Below are positions 1-11,384 of a stretch of DNA of 64,000 nucleotides, in pieces. A program made the position numbers and the translations under genes. Under the pieces are notes generated by a model. The model had not been told where the DNA came from. It saw nothing but the letters and a program-made list of their open reading frames with translations, and searched no databases. This stretch comes from Epiperipatus broadwayi. Its lineage: Eukaryota; Onychophora; Udeonychophora; Euonychophora; Peripatidae. The DNA lies in NCBI GenBank assembly GCA_028023455.1, contig JAQFVV010006271.1:250001-314000 (forward strand), read 5' to 3'. How positions within the stretch are numbered: position 1 is the first letter of the stretch; every line of letters begins with the position of its first letter.

Positions 1-127
1 GTGATGCATACATTGTAAACCTGGGTTAAATTGTTAATCCCAATGAGTATATATATATATACTTTTATCATGGACAAAATCTGCATTGCATTATAACTGT
101 GTTTTTTTAGGTTAGTATGTACTTAAA

Positions 128-195
128 GCCTTACGATGCAGAGATTAGTGATTGAATCTGTCTCCATGCCCATAATCTAGGGTTTGAATTCAGAA
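128..195 (+). repeat. tRNA-like SINE remnant
   Basis: A stretch resembling a decayed tRNA head, with a B-box-like GGGTTTGAATTC at 180-191. No clear tail or target duplication is seen. It may be a chance match in AT-rich sequence. Confidence 0.25.
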
Positions 196-1290
196 GAAAT
201 GCAATTATTTTCCAGGTAACAAAGAATTTCTAAGCAAGTGTGAATTTTCCACCCATATGATTTGCCCATTGCCAATGTAAACAGCAAACTTACTACTAGT
301 TAATAAATGAGTACTCAGACATTTATAATTGAAGAATAAAACTCCCTGGATAACTTGGATTGGAGAGGTAATATCAATATGCTATTATTATTCATCTTTC
401 ATCATTTATGAACAAGACATCATTAAGTCAATAATCTATCTTTATTTTTTATCAATATTCAATCAATCAAACCTGGGTAACTTGAGATTTTTATTTTTCA
501 GTTGACAAAATTAATTGGCCACTTAAAATGCTTGGAAATTCCTAATTAACAAATATCTTCATTATTATTCACATTATAAAATAGCCGGATAATGTGCTAG
601 TCCCTAAATCTTGAGGTTATTTGATACTCAAGCAATATGGAAGAATAAGTCCTAATAGAATTGAATGGTAGATTGAGAGAAATCTATGTTGAGATAGAGA
701 ACATAGTAAATAAATACAATTACATATATAAAATAGATTAAATAAATAAGTACCAAAAAGTAGTGACACAAAATTCTCAGTAAAAGAAAAAGTGCAAAGT
801 GAGACTAAATGCAAAAAGTAAAATACAAATTATTACAATTATGTAAGAAAAATTAAATATGGAAAAGATAGATCATTAAAAATATATAATTAAAGAAATG
901 GATATCATTACAAAAATATATGTTAAATTAAATCTTTGACTAATTTGCTCGTTGACAGCAATCTCTACCAAGGATATCAAAAAATGCAAACCTGACTCCA
1001 TATATGTTTCAGCTGAACCAATCGCCTTAGATGACCCAAGCATAAATTACATTGTTGATATCCTTGGAACTTGCTCCTATATATCTAAACAAATTTATAT
1101 CTATTGAAATATAACCATTATTCCTTTAAATGATAAATATTATAAAGTTTATCATAACTGAAAAACTAAACTTTGATAATTACATTACATCATAGAGAAT
1201 CAAAATTCATAAATGTCAAAATATAACTAAATTCATTTAAAAAATTAAATATATTCATAATTTGCTCCTAGTACTTCTTTTTAGACACAT
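196..1290. other. AT-rich DNA, no feature seen
   Basis: Long A/T runs only. A minus-strand open frame at 617-814 is hydrophobic and low in complexity and is treated as chance. Confidence 0.6.
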
Positions 1291-1902
1291 ATGATTGATT
1301 ATGATGAGTTAGAAGAAGTTAATAGCTACAAATATCTTGGTCAGATTATTAATATAGATGGAAATATAATGGATGAAATTACTTGGGTGGAATGCTTTTG
1401 GTAGAAATAACTTAATACTAAAAGGAAATATGCCTATGGGTTTGAAAAGAAAGGTTTTTAATAAATGTGTTTTACCCATTCTTACTTATGGATCTGAGAC
1501 TTGGACACTTAATAGAAAAGCAATAAAGAGTCTTCAGACTACTCAAAGGAGTATGGGGAGATGCATGTTGGGAGTAACAAGAAAAGATCAAAAACGCAAC
1601 ATATGGGTAAGAGAACAAACAGGTGTTATTGACCTCACTGAAAAAATTAAAAAGACTGAAGTGGAGTTGGGCTGGACATATTTCTAGAAGAGCTGATAAT
1701 AGATGGATAATTGAAATCTTAAACGGGATTCCAAAAGATTGTAAAAGACCCAGAAAGAGACCACATGTGAGATGGTGGATGAAATAAAAAAGTGTGCATG
1801 AGTGATGTGGAGAAGAGAGGCTAAAGATTGGAGAAGATGGTTTGAACTTGGAGAGACCATTCTGCAGTGGACTGTTAATGATTGATGATGATGATGGTGA
1901 TG
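1291..1902 (+). pseudogene. RTE-type LINE, 3' end of reverse transcriptase (broken)
   Basis: This is the carboxy-terminal part of a non-LTR retrotransposon polyprotein (endonuclease plus reverse transcriptase). Reading starts with EEVNSYKYLGQIINIDGN at 1291 in one frame and shifts frame near 1380. It then continues as an open frame at 1373-1687 with LKRKVFNKCVLPILTYG, SETWTL and the QRSMGRCMLGVTRKDQ region. After another break, RPRKRPHVRWW, EAKDWRRWFELGE and ILQWTV follow to the end. These motifs and their order match the familiar tail of RTE-like endonuclease-reverse transcriptases. The 3' end is a short (TGA)n run at about 1882-1902, as is usual for RTE elements. Two frameshifts and the missing endonuclease and palm show a dead, 5'-truncated copy. 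Related fragments lie at 3350-3870, 17100-18250 and 26216-26385. Confidence 0.85.
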
Positions 1903-3130
1903 CACATATAAACTTAGTAATGTTAATTAAATCTTTAGTCACTTTTAATTCATGAAAATTATTATTTCATATTTACAAATTTGATTACCAAAGTTTCTTT
2001 TGTCAGTTTCATTAATAATATCTAAATTATTTATATTTATCATTTGAAGAACAAAATGTAAAATTGTTTAGATGTATATAACAAATGTTTAAAGATATTT
2101 AACATGTAAAAAATACCTACGCCATCTTAAATGATCGGTTTGCTTAAAATGCATTGAGAGACATGTTCACATTAGGAAAAAGTTGCTCCAATATCTAGAA
2201 ATTTAATTTAATATTAATAGTTACATGTGATCATGTTTTTTTTAAAAAGTTTGAGGTTTACATAAGTAATAAAGAAATATTATGAATAAAATATGAATAT
2301 ATTTAATTTAAAAAATTAAGTTGTATATCAAAATTGATGAAATTTACTATATTTTTTATAATGTATCTGTCAAAGATTAATTTGTCAATTATATTAATAC
2401 CTAAACTTTATAATATTTGTCAATTGAAAAAATCACAATTTATATTTTAATAAATCCAAAGATATAATTAAAAAGATATGAAATAGATCATTATAAAAAT
2501 ATTACAGACTTAAAGAAAGATGAATTATTACAAAAATATGTGAGAGACTAAATGAAAAAAATAAGAAATGAATCATTACTAAGTTTTCAACTTAGTAATA
2601 CACAATGCAAACAAATCTAAATAATAGAAGAAATGGATCATAATTAAGAAGTGAAAGAGATAAAACAAAAAATTATTTATATTGATTCATTTCAAAAATT
2701 TGAGAGAAACCAAAAGAGAAGTGGATCTAAACAACATAAAAATCAGTTTTGAAACCTAGAGACAGATATTCAAAATGAGCTCTGTCCATATACATGTGTC
2801 TGTTTATGCATAAGAATATAATTTTACATTTTTATCATATAGGGGTAGATAATTTTTGCTAGTTTAAATTTCAAAGTGATTTTAATTTAGATTCTTAACT
2901 TAGTTGCATAGCCTAGTAGTCCATTTACATACAAAGGGCTAAAGGCAAATGTATCCATGCTTCTTAGTAATTATATCATTAAATAGATTATTATAAGAGA
3001 TTTTCTTTTTAAAAAGCAACAGACAGATCATTAGAATGATATTTTTTAAAAAACTAAACAAAAGAGAAGAAAATAGATTCTTACAAAATGTGAAAATGAA
3101 AAAAGATAAAATTTATATATATTAACAACA
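1903..3130. other. AT-rich DNA, no feature seen
   Basis: No coding pattern, tRNA-like box or repeat shared with the rest of the window was recognised. Confidence 0.5.
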
Positions 3131-3281
3131 GATCTAGATCATATAATACTAAATCATCCATGCACTTTACTACTGTCACATAATGCTTTATTTACCACCC
3201 TCTTTTACAGTTTTGATTGCCTCAGCAATCTTCTTCAGAACTTTTATATCTCCTAACTTCAACTGCTAAATCTAGATCTTT
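3131..3281 (+). repeat. Half-copy of the 49-kb foldback repeat
   Basis: Closely matches the left arm of the foldback at 49141-49440 (shared blocks TTACCACCCTCTTTTACAG and CAGAACTTTTATATCTCCTA). It retains a segment, including ACTACTGTCACATAATGC, that the 49-kb left arm has lost but its right arm keeps. AGATCTAGAT-type motifs occur at both ends. Confidence 0.6.
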
Positions 3282-3349
3282 AGTGAGATTAGTGCTAATA
3301 GAGTATAATCATAACTGAATCTTCAGGATAAAAGCCATTGTTATTAACA

Positions 3350-3870
3350 TCAGTTTATTGCAGACTGAATGTCTTTGTAAGTTTAATCCAATTTCTGAGA
3401 TTTATAATTTTTCCCCTCCATATAATTCTAAAAAACTTTCTTATTTCATCTATTGTCACATCTAGTTCTTTATTAGGTTACTTGTAATTTCTTGAGGCTG
3501 AATATAAAATTTCACTTGTTCAATTATTATTTCTTTTAGCAATATTTTCAGTCTCTTAATTGGTTCAATAGAATTAGTGATACTCATTTGCCATCTTAGT
3601 TATATATTCCACTTTTGCTCTTTATTTACTAATCTCAATATACCACTCTCCATAATTAGGTCAGTTATTTCAAGTATTAATATTGCATACTCTTAAGTTA
3701 CCCAATGCCAAGTCCATAAAAAAGTATTAGAAGACACACTTTCTAAAAATCTTTTTCAAAAATATAGGTATATTTTTAATATTATTTCTATCGATAGGAA
3801 TCCATGTAAATTAAATTTTTGATTAATTTTATTCATCATGTTTCTATTTGACCACTAAAATATAACATGT
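3350..3870 (-). pseudogene. RTE-type LINE, 3' end (badly decayed)
   Basis: On the minus strand this region reads, with many stops, as the C-terminal part of the same RTE-like reverse transcriptase seen at 1291-1902. It includes a KILLKEIIIEQVKF-like block, an ESFLELYGGEKL block and GLNLQRH near the lower end. The fragment at 17100-18250 has KLLKEMIMHG, ESFLVHCGEEKL and GLNFKR in the same order, which supports the call. No uninterrupted frame longer than about 40 codons remains. The 3' tail was not identified. Confidence 0.55.
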
Positions 3871-3904
3871 TCTCCATTTCCTATGCTTACACAAATTGTT
3901 AATA

Positions 3905-4345
3905 CAGTGATGTGATGTGATGTACTCTGGCTTCTCCTTAAATGAAGTCAAGAATATCTCAGCAACTATACCCACATACACCTGTTAGCCAATTTATTTT
4001 CCATTCCCCACTCTAAATTTTTCCATATTCTGCTCCATCCCATTTCCACAAGATAATCTTTGTAAACTCTATAGCCTTTATATCTAAATCCCCCTTATCT
4101 TTTCCCAAACCCAGCATAAAAACCAATAATTCACTTTCTGTATAATCACTTTTTTCATATTTATTCTTCCATAACTTCATTATATGTATCCTTTCTGTTT
4201 TTAAGCATTTACATTCAATTAACAAATGCCTAATGTTTTCTATTCCTTCCTTACATAATTTAAAAAATAAATCACCCATATTTTTCCATTTACATGTGTA
4301 TTCCCTTGTAGCTAAAGATTCCATTTGAGCCTTAAACAATAAACT
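3905..4345 (-). pseudogene. Zinc-knuckle LINE, 3' end (copy 1)
   Basis: This is the 3' terminus of a non-LTR retrotransposon that recurs at least five times in the window. An open frame at 4013-4339 reads SLATREYTCKWKNMGDL, then a C-x2-C-x8-H-x4-C cluster (CKLCKEG...HLLIEC form, with its first cysteine lost in this copy), MKLWKNKYE, and FMLGLGKDKGDLD. A C-terminal Cys/His cluster of this spacing after the reverse transcriptase is common in several LINE clades. The 3' non-coding end contains GCTGAGA...TTCTGACTC-type sequence and finishes in a TCACATCACAT repeat (read here as GTGATGTGATG at about 3907-3922). The body is 5'-truncated and lacks the reverse transcriptase. The exact clade cannot be assigned from this piece. 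Confidence 0.8.
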
Positions 4346-4350
4346 ACTTT

Positions 4351-4580
4351 AATGGATGCAAGGCTTGTACATAAAATTTCTATCTAGTACCTACTCATCC
4401 AATATCCCAGACTAGTTTCTAGTTTGTAGTCTCTAGGTGCAATGCTCTCAGAGCCACAAGATAGAAACTAGTCTGAGGATATTGGATGAGCAGGCACTAG
4501 ATAGGGATTTTATGCACAAACCTTCTTGCATTTCATTAATTATTAAGGCTTACACTGGGTGACACTACTATATGAAGAGT
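4351..4580 (+). repeat. SINE-B, paired as a hairpin
   Basis: The right arm (4461-4540) carries the SINE-B core (AAACTAGTCTG, ATATTGGATGAG, AGGCACTAGATAGGGATTTT). The left arm (4351-4420) is its reverse complement, and about 40 bases of loop lie between them. The SINE continues to about 4580. Other copies lie at 43868-44115 and 52336-52512. Confidence 0.75.
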
Positions 4581-4679
4581 TTGCTATATTTGCAGTTTAT
4601 GGATAATAAAAGAAAAGCCAAAATAGTATTTAATTGAGTTATGAGTAAAGGCAGGCAACAAAATGGATGAGAAAGGTAA

Positions 4680-5375
4680 CACGATATGCAGAAGATTTGG
4701 ATAAAGAATTTATTATCAATATACTTGTACAAAAGGTGAGATGATTGTGTTAGAAGGATTGTTGAGTGTTATAGTGGTAAGAAACGGGATAAAAGAATAG
4801 ATGCATTATTAAAAAATACAGAGTTGGAGAGATGGAGAAATAGTATGGAGAGTAAAAAGAGTTTACATATATATAGAAGTAAATGAAACATTGGGTGAGA
4901 GTTAATTTATGATAATAGCAAGGAAAGTAGTTCATTGTTTAATGTTGAACAGGATCTTTAGCAACAAGGGAATATACATGTAAATGGAAAAATATGGGGG
5001 ATTTAGTCTGCAAGTAGTGAAAGAAAGGCGTAGAAAATATTAGGCATCTGTTTATTCGATGCAAATGCTTTAAAGCAGAAAGGGTACAAATAATGAAGTT
5101 ATGGAAGAATAAATATGAACAAAGTGATTATATAGAAAGTGAGTTATTGGTTTTTATGCTAAGTTTGTGAAAAGATAAGGGAGATTTAGATATGAAGGTC
5201 ATGGAGTTGACAAAGATTATGTTGTGGAAATGGGATGGAGCAGGTTAAGGGAAAACTTAGGGTGGGGAATGGAAAGGGAAGGTAAAATGACTAACAGGTT
5301 TCTCTGGGCATAGTAAATGAGAGATTGCTGACTCCATATAAGGAGAAGTCATGGTGTATCACATCACATTACATA
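4680..5375 (+). pseudogene. Zinc-knuckle LINE, 3' end (copy 2)
   Basis: The second and longest copy of the LINE tail seen at 3905-4345. It begins upstream with decayed coding sequence (RYAEDLDKEFIINILVQK, then ELERWRNSMESKKSLHIY) and continues through SLATREYTCKWKNMGDLV. The Cys/His region and MKLWKNKYEQSDYIESELL follow, all with frameshifts. The 3' end has GACTCCATATAAGGAGAAG and then a TCACATCACAT tail at about 5358-5372. Orientation is opposite to copy 1, and the two copies flank the SINE-B hairpin. No reverse-transcriptase core is present. Confidence 0.8.
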
Positions 5376-7606
5376 TTGTATATTTCTATTTGTTAATAAC
5401 CTAGACAATGTATTTATAATTATGAACTTCTGGCTTATTACTAACATTTATTTTCTCTCTCTTTTTTGAAAAACTATTAAAAGATAATCAAATAATTTAT
5501 TGCTCCAGAGTTCATAACAAATTCAAACAATGGAAGTGGCAGTGTGGAAGCTATGATCTATGGATTTTGAACTCCAGATTCTCCTCTCCATCATTCTCCT
5601 CTCCATCACAGGGAGGTTATAAAGTTAAGTGAATTTCTTGATACTCAGGAGTTTACAAAAAGAGTCCAAGCTTTGGAAATAACAAAGTTGAGTCAAAATC
5701 ATGACCCTTAAGTTATTTATACCAAAAGCACTCCATGTAAATTTAATTTTATGATGAAATTTTATCCATTGTTGTTTTAATTTGTATTAATAATCTGACC
5801 AAACTATTTATAATTGTTAATTCTTCTAATTCATTACTGTTTATGTTTACTTGTTGCATTTTCAAAAAAAAAAAAAAAACTTTTAAAAAATAATCTGTTT
5901 TCTGCTTGTGAATTTGTAAGAGGTTCAATCACAGACAATGATAGAATTTAGCTACCATCTACAAACCCTCAGGTTTAGAGTATTTCACTATATCACTGCA
6001 TTAAATCAGACAAAATGCATACTTAACTGAATTGTTAGTTGCTTAGGAATTCACAAAGGAATGAGCTACGATCCATATACCTTGAATTCTAGAGTTTACT
6101 ATTGTGCTAAATCATAAAGAATAAAAGCCATTGAACATTAATTATTTTAAGATTCAATACCTTCCAAAAATTAATTATTATTATTACATCTGGGTGGACT
6201 GTCTACCAGATGTGTTGCTAATGGAGTTACTGCAGAGCTACCATAAACAATTTACAAAAAGGAAAAAAATGCCTATCAAAATAGCGATCAGAAGTACTCT
6301 AAACTCAGGTTAAGAGAAAGCTTAAACAAAGTGGTTATATGTTCATTCCATTGCCAGAATAATCTTCAGAAACTAATCCTCATAGAATGCTAATAGATTT
6401 AATACCAATAATGAAACTGATAAAAAGTTGTTTTCTCTTCGGTTTTGTTAATTTCTAATGAAATTGTGATGCTCAATGGCTCCTTTGCACCAAACATCAT
6501 TTGATTTTTTAAGAAAGTAAACAGATGGTAATAAAACCAAAAATTATACAATCATTTGTTTGATAGGCCATCTGATATTTAAACTCAGAGTTATGGCACC
6601 ACCAGCTCATTTGACCAAAACTAAAACCTATTTTAACCTCAACTGTATATAATTCAGGAATCCATCTAATTCTTGGGTCAACATTATCATCTTTATATAT
6701 AACTGCAATAAGGAGCACTAGATGACAATACAGCTATGCTTCTGTGAAATATATCAGTATACTAATAGAGATGAGCTTACAGTATGGGAATATTCATAAA
6801 GTAGATCAATGAGAAAACAGTTTTTCTCAATATTAACAAACACAAAGCAAAATGTATTTTAAGCGGTCAAAAAAAAACAGTAATAAACAAAATAATTAGA
6901 GACAATGCCTGATACAAAAAGTTTTACAGACTGCATCCAAAATACTGAGTAGTTCTGTTTCATATACCAACACATTACAAAAGACATTATATTTCAAAAT
7001 AAATTTCTTGGATGTTATAAAAATTTGCACATAGTAAATAGCAGAAAAATGCTACAGAAAAATGTTTATATGCATTCATACAATAAGAATATATTGACAA
7101 AATGGAAATGTTTTGGGAGGAAGGAAATAAAATGAAGAGCTGTTCCAAATAGCTGAAAGAAACCCATTTTACTTTGTCTCAAGTCAGATTTTATAATCTG
7201 AAAGGGACTAGTTTTTGGTCATGATTGCATTTGCGTGTTTTGTTGTTTGATCATATATATACTTCTAATGTAGCAGAAAAGAAATTATGTGAAAGTGGAA
7301 AGATAAATAGCAGAATTAAAACCCTGAGATAAATTACCAAGTAAAAATGTGATTGACCCAGAATCTGGTGGTAAAGCATTATATATTCTATCCCAAATAA
7401 TACATAAGATAGGACACTGACTTAATATGTCGTCTATGTTTTCATCCACTCTCTAATTCATCAGTCACTTTCATGAATTTTCAGGATTGATATCTAATTT
7501 CAAAAATGACAATATAAATAACAAATAAAATAATGGCCATGTCTTGCATGGTTTAGTAGAAGTTGTAAAGTCAAATGCTTAAGATTCACGGAAAAAACTC
7601 AGTTTG
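5376..7606. other. AT-rich DNA with short decayed repeats
   Basis: Two diverged direct copies of a roughly 110-bp block lie at about 5395-5500 and 5788-5905 (TATTAATAA, ATTTATAATT and TTTTTGAAAA-type blocks in the same order). Short SINE-D-like motifs (GATCTATGGATTTTGAACTC and relatives) occur at about 5535-5580 and 6061-6105. No gene is seen. Open frames at 6131-6313 (+) and 6509-6718 (-) show no domain. Confidence 0.4.
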
Positions 7607-7614
7607 GTCTATGA
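7607..7614 (+). repeat. hAT-1 left target-site duplication
   Basis: GTCTATGA abuts the left terminus. The right flank at 9993-10000 is GTCCATGA, so 7 of 8 bases match. Eight base pairs is the usual hAT target duplication. Confidence 0.75.
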
Positions 7615-9992
7615 CAAGGGTTGGCAAACTATGGCTCATGAGCCATATGTGGCTCTTTGGATATATATATATATATGGCTCTTCAGTAATGTCTATATTT
7701 TTCCACAGGGCCTAATCATTCAAAAAAAAAGCAATAAAAAAAAACATTGCAATACAAAATCATAAAAAATAAAGATAAAATCAGGACAAATCTGGGTCAT
7801 ATAGATCCCCTACTTTGTAGTAAAATTGAAAATAAAACTATTGTAGTTCCAATTTATAAAATCTTTAAAAGATGTTATTAACATAATCATGATTTTATAT
7901 GTTTTATAAATCTATCAAAACTTTGGAATTAATAAGTGAGCACACAGTTGCCAACTAGTGGACAAAACTATGCTAGCAATGGCCCAATGTGAATTCATGT
8001 TATCTAAAAGAGGAACATATCATTTTTTGTGTAGTTGTGCAAATGTGGATATAACATATTAAATAAAATACAATATTTAAAGTGTTTTTCAACATGACTA
8101 CAAAGAAACGACTGACAAAATCATTAGATGAGCATCATGATTTTAAACCTGAATGGACTGAATCTTTCATGTTTATTGCAAACTTGGAAGGCCTTCCAAC
8201 CTGTCTTAAACACTGGCACAAAACAAGAAGTGTAATTTGGAGAGACAATTCATGACAAAGCATGCCTCATTTGCCATAATATATCCTGTCAGTGACACAA
8301 GAAAAAGAGCAATTGAAGAAATAAAATAGAGGTCTTAAATAAAATTAAAAACATGCCATTATCTACCAAAACAGTAGCAGATAGGACAGTTAAAATTGCC
8401 TTAAATGCGGCCAACCAAGAAATCAAAGACATTAAATTATCTTCAGCTTTATCAATTGCAGTGGATGAGTCTTGTGACACCAAGGACATAGCCCAGATTT
8501 TTTTACATGCAGTATATATTATTTGAGGTCCAAGAAAAAAACTTTTAGGATTATTGCCACTCAAGGACCAAATGCTGTCATTAAATGCATGAAAAAAACC
8601 ATATCATACTTGATAAAATTGTGTCAGTTGCAAATGATATGGCAAAAAGCATGATGGGATTGAAAAAGGGTTTGTTTCAATTTTAAAAGAAAACATTAAT
8701 CATGAAGTGATTACTTTTCGTTGTGTAATTCACCAGGAAGCATTTTGTGCACAAACATTTCCAGAATAAATCAGTAAAGTTATGGACTTGGTAATTAAGA
8801 TTATTAATTTTATAACAGCAAGAGGACTTAACCATCAACAATTTAAAAGGTTGCTATGTGAAATGGAGAGTGAGTATTCAGATCTTCTCCAATATAACAG
8901 GATTTGTTAGCTTTCCAGAGGCAACATGTTAAAACATTTTGAATTTTGCATAAATGAAGTCAAACTATTTCTTGACAACAAGGGCATTCAATATTTAAAA
9001 TTAATGGAAGATTAGTGGTTGCAAAAATTGTATTTCATGGTCGATGTTACATCACAACTGAATCAGCTCAATCCTAAATTACAAGGTAAGGGAAATACTG
9101 CTTTTTCAATGGTAGAAGAAATTATTTTATTTGAAAAGAAACTGATTCTATTTGCTGAAGATTTAGAGAGGGGAACTTTAGTTCATTTCCCAAACTTGTC
9201 TCAATATTATTAAGTGAACAATGACCTCATTAACAAAGATTATTTTAAGACAACAATTTTAAACATGAGAGAATCTTTTCTTCAAAGGTTTCAGAAATTT
9301 AGAAATGATAAAACAATTCTAGTTTTTATTACAAATTCTCTTAATGCCAATGTGAAAAAATTAAAATTTTCCCCATTTGATATTGATGCGGGTAATTTTG
9401 AAGTACAATCACTAGACTTGATAAGCAAAGATTTATGGAGCTCCAAATCTGTTCGGGTTGGTACTAAAATGGAAAAACTGGAAAAAGAAAAATGTAGTCT
9501 GCTTTCTCAGAAACAACAGAGTGCTATAAAAAACATACAAAAGGCAGATTTTACGATTTTTTTCTAGTTGAAATAGTCTTCCAGATTCATATCATGAGTT
9601 GAAAAAATTTGTATTTGATATTCTCAGTATCTTTGGATCTACATACGTATGTGAACAATCATTCTGTAACATGATTTTTATTAAATGTAAATTGAGGAAC
9701 CAAATTATTGATGCCAATTTGGCTCAAATTAAATCCACTAATTACCAACTGGACATATAGAAACTTTCTAAGGAGATGCAAGCTCATTGTTCACACTGAT
9801 TAAAACCGATGCTAGCAATTTTCCATGTTATTTAATCTACATTTAGTAAAGATGTAATTAATATTGCAATTTGTTATAGTATTTCTTTAAATTTCCTTAT
9901 TTCTAAAAATATACTCATGGCTCTTGAATAATTTTTAAATTGTTACAAGTGTCAGATTTGGCTGTTTCATCTCAAAAGTTTGCAGATGCCTG
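7615..9992 (+). mobile_element. hAT-family DNA transposon hAT-1 (dead, complete ends)
   Basis: A 2378-bp element with terminal inverted repeats. The left end begins CAAGGGTTGGCAAACT and the right end, reverse-complemented, begins CAGGCATCTGCAAACT. Subterminal copies of ATGGCTC (TATGGCTCATGAGCC on the left, CTCATGGCTCTTGA on the right) are typical of hAT ends. The ends are flanked by GTCTATGA/GTCCATGA. The body encodes a broken transposase (8094-9803). A related element is at 53391-56700. Confidence 0.9.
8094..9803 (+). pseudogene. hAT transposase (ZBED5/FAM200/GTF2IRD2-like type), inactivated
   Basis: hAT transposases cut and paste DNA through an RNase H-like domain and a C-terminal dimerisation region. 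The decayed frame starts at ATG 8094 with KKRLTKSLDEHHDFKPEWTE, the N-terminal block of this type. Later come VSVANDMAKSMMGLKKGF (8617-8672), aligned to the conserved DGAxxMxGxxxG segment, then CVIHQEAFCAQTFPE and LNHQQFKRLLCEMESEYSDLL. The frame pair 9019-9213 and 9214-9567, separated by one in-frame TAA, covers [19 protein letters not shown] to SKDLWSSKSV. The dimerisation motif SIFGSTYVCEQSFCNM is recovered at about 9626-9673 in another frame. Stops near 8768, 8909, 9013 and 9211 and at least two frameshifts make it non-functional. The minus-strand frame at 8289-8564 is its shadow. Confidence 0.9.
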
Positions 9993-10000
9993 GTCCATGA
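9993..10000 (+). repeat. hAT-1 right target-site duplication
   Basis: GTCCATGA directly follows the right terminus ...GCAGATGCCTG and pairs with GTCTATGA at 7607-7614. Confidence 0.75.
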
Positions 10001-10746
10001 GACTGTTTGATCTATCATCTTGATGCTTGATTACAATAATTTCCCAGACCAAAAATTTTTTTATTCTTTCTTCTAGTGGAAAACTAATTAGTGAAAAATG
10101 AGGGATTCTATTTCAATTCCAATTGTTTATTTATTTATCAAATGATTAATAAGAATAAACACAGGAATTTTCATATACAGATATATAAATTATTCTTTAA
10201 CAAATTTAAACACACCAGAGAAAAATTCACTAGACTTTCAGAACAATTATTTCATGACATACAAGACAGTTCTTCAGACTAGCACCCACTATAATATACA
10301 AAGAATTTTCCAAATAAATACCAAACCCAATACTGATTAGACTTTCAAGTATGAAGTAATCACATCTAGTTTTCTTAAAAACATAAAGTGTTTAAATATT
10401 ACAAATTATAATATCAAACGTTAATTGATATATATAATTCCTTCAATTACCTAGGTAGATTTCACACCATTTTAATTGCTGGTTCCTTAGGACATCAACA
10501 TCGTTTCTTTGAAATGAATTTTAAATATTAGATGATATACAATAATTTTTAATAATTTATTAAAGGCTATGACCAGTAATAGGAATCAAATATTTTCTTA
10601 TTGTTTGATCATCTGCCTTTGCTAAAAAAAAAAAAAATTATTTATATAAACTATTTAAAATCAAATCACACAATATCACAAACAGACATATATATTTGTA
10701 TAACTTATTTTATAGTATAATGCAATGAGTAAAAAAATAAGATAAT
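10001..10746. other. AT-rich DNA, no feature seen
   Basis: One open frame at 10091-10282 (+) is Lys/Asn/Phe-rich without recognisable motifs. A poly-A run lies near 10624. Confidence 0.5.
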
Positions 10747-10820
10747 GGAGGTCTTGTGGTATAATAATTAGCACATCTTATTACCATGTCCATGGCCTAA
10801 GGTTTGATCCTGATCTGGAC
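10747..10820 (+). repeat. tRNA-derived SINE head
   Basis: TGGTATAATAATTAGCAC resembles an A-box arm, and GGTTTGATCC at 10801-10810 fits a B box. It lacks a closed acceptor stem, so it is read as a SINE remnant rather than a tRNA gene. Confidence 0.45.
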
Positions 10821-10950
10821 AAATCTTGTATTTCTGCTTTAAATCATAAACAGTCTTAGAATGTTTTTCTGCAGCTAGATAATAAAAGTCAACCCATCTA
10901 TTCTTTAATACCGTTCAGTAAATCAATATCTAACAATTATTACCTAAAAA

Positions 10951-11037
10951 CTGTAGATCTTAGGTTGCAGCTTTAAATACTAAGTCTTCACTGATAAAGG
11001 CAAAAACCAAAAACTATTCTGGCAATGGATATTAAGA
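10951..11037 (+). repeat. SINE-B-like fragment
   Basis: Shares the order 'TTAGGTTGCAG ... AAGTCTTCACTGATAAAGGC ... CCAAAAACTATTCTGG' with SINE-B at 43868-44115 (TCTCACTGATGAAAGCC ... AGAAACTAGTCTGG). Confidence 0.45.
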
Positions 11038-11317
11038 TACCAGAGAAGTTGGTTATTACTGATTGATCATGCTTACAGAATATAGTACTAGAAGACAGAA
11101 CTGCTCTTGTTTACATTATAATAAATTAATCAAACAAATGGTGTGTTGGTACTAATACTTTCCTGATCAGGGGAAAATCTGTTTACATTTAGAAAAATTA
11201 TGAAGTTACTAAAATATATGTCATTTATGACATAGAATTAGATCTATATAAGCATACAGTATCATTGTTTTGGGTTAAACACATCAGGTTTTAAGCATAA
11301 TAGTAAAAAAAAAAAAG

Positions 11318-11384
11318 GGTCCAGCTTCGAATCTTAAGTCCTCATTAATAAAGATAAAAGTCAAAAACCATTCTGAAAATGGGA
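11318..11384 (+). repeat. SINE-B-like fragment
   Basis: GGTCCAGCTTCGAATC (B-box-like) followed by AAGTCCTCATTAATAAAG and AAAAACCATTCTG, the same order as at 10951-11037, about 370 bp downstream in the same orientation. Confidence 0.45.

Noticed and set aside
8289-8564. 91-codon minus-strand open frame
   Set aside because: It is antisense to the hAT-1 transposase pseudogene, whose plus-strand motifs are clear.
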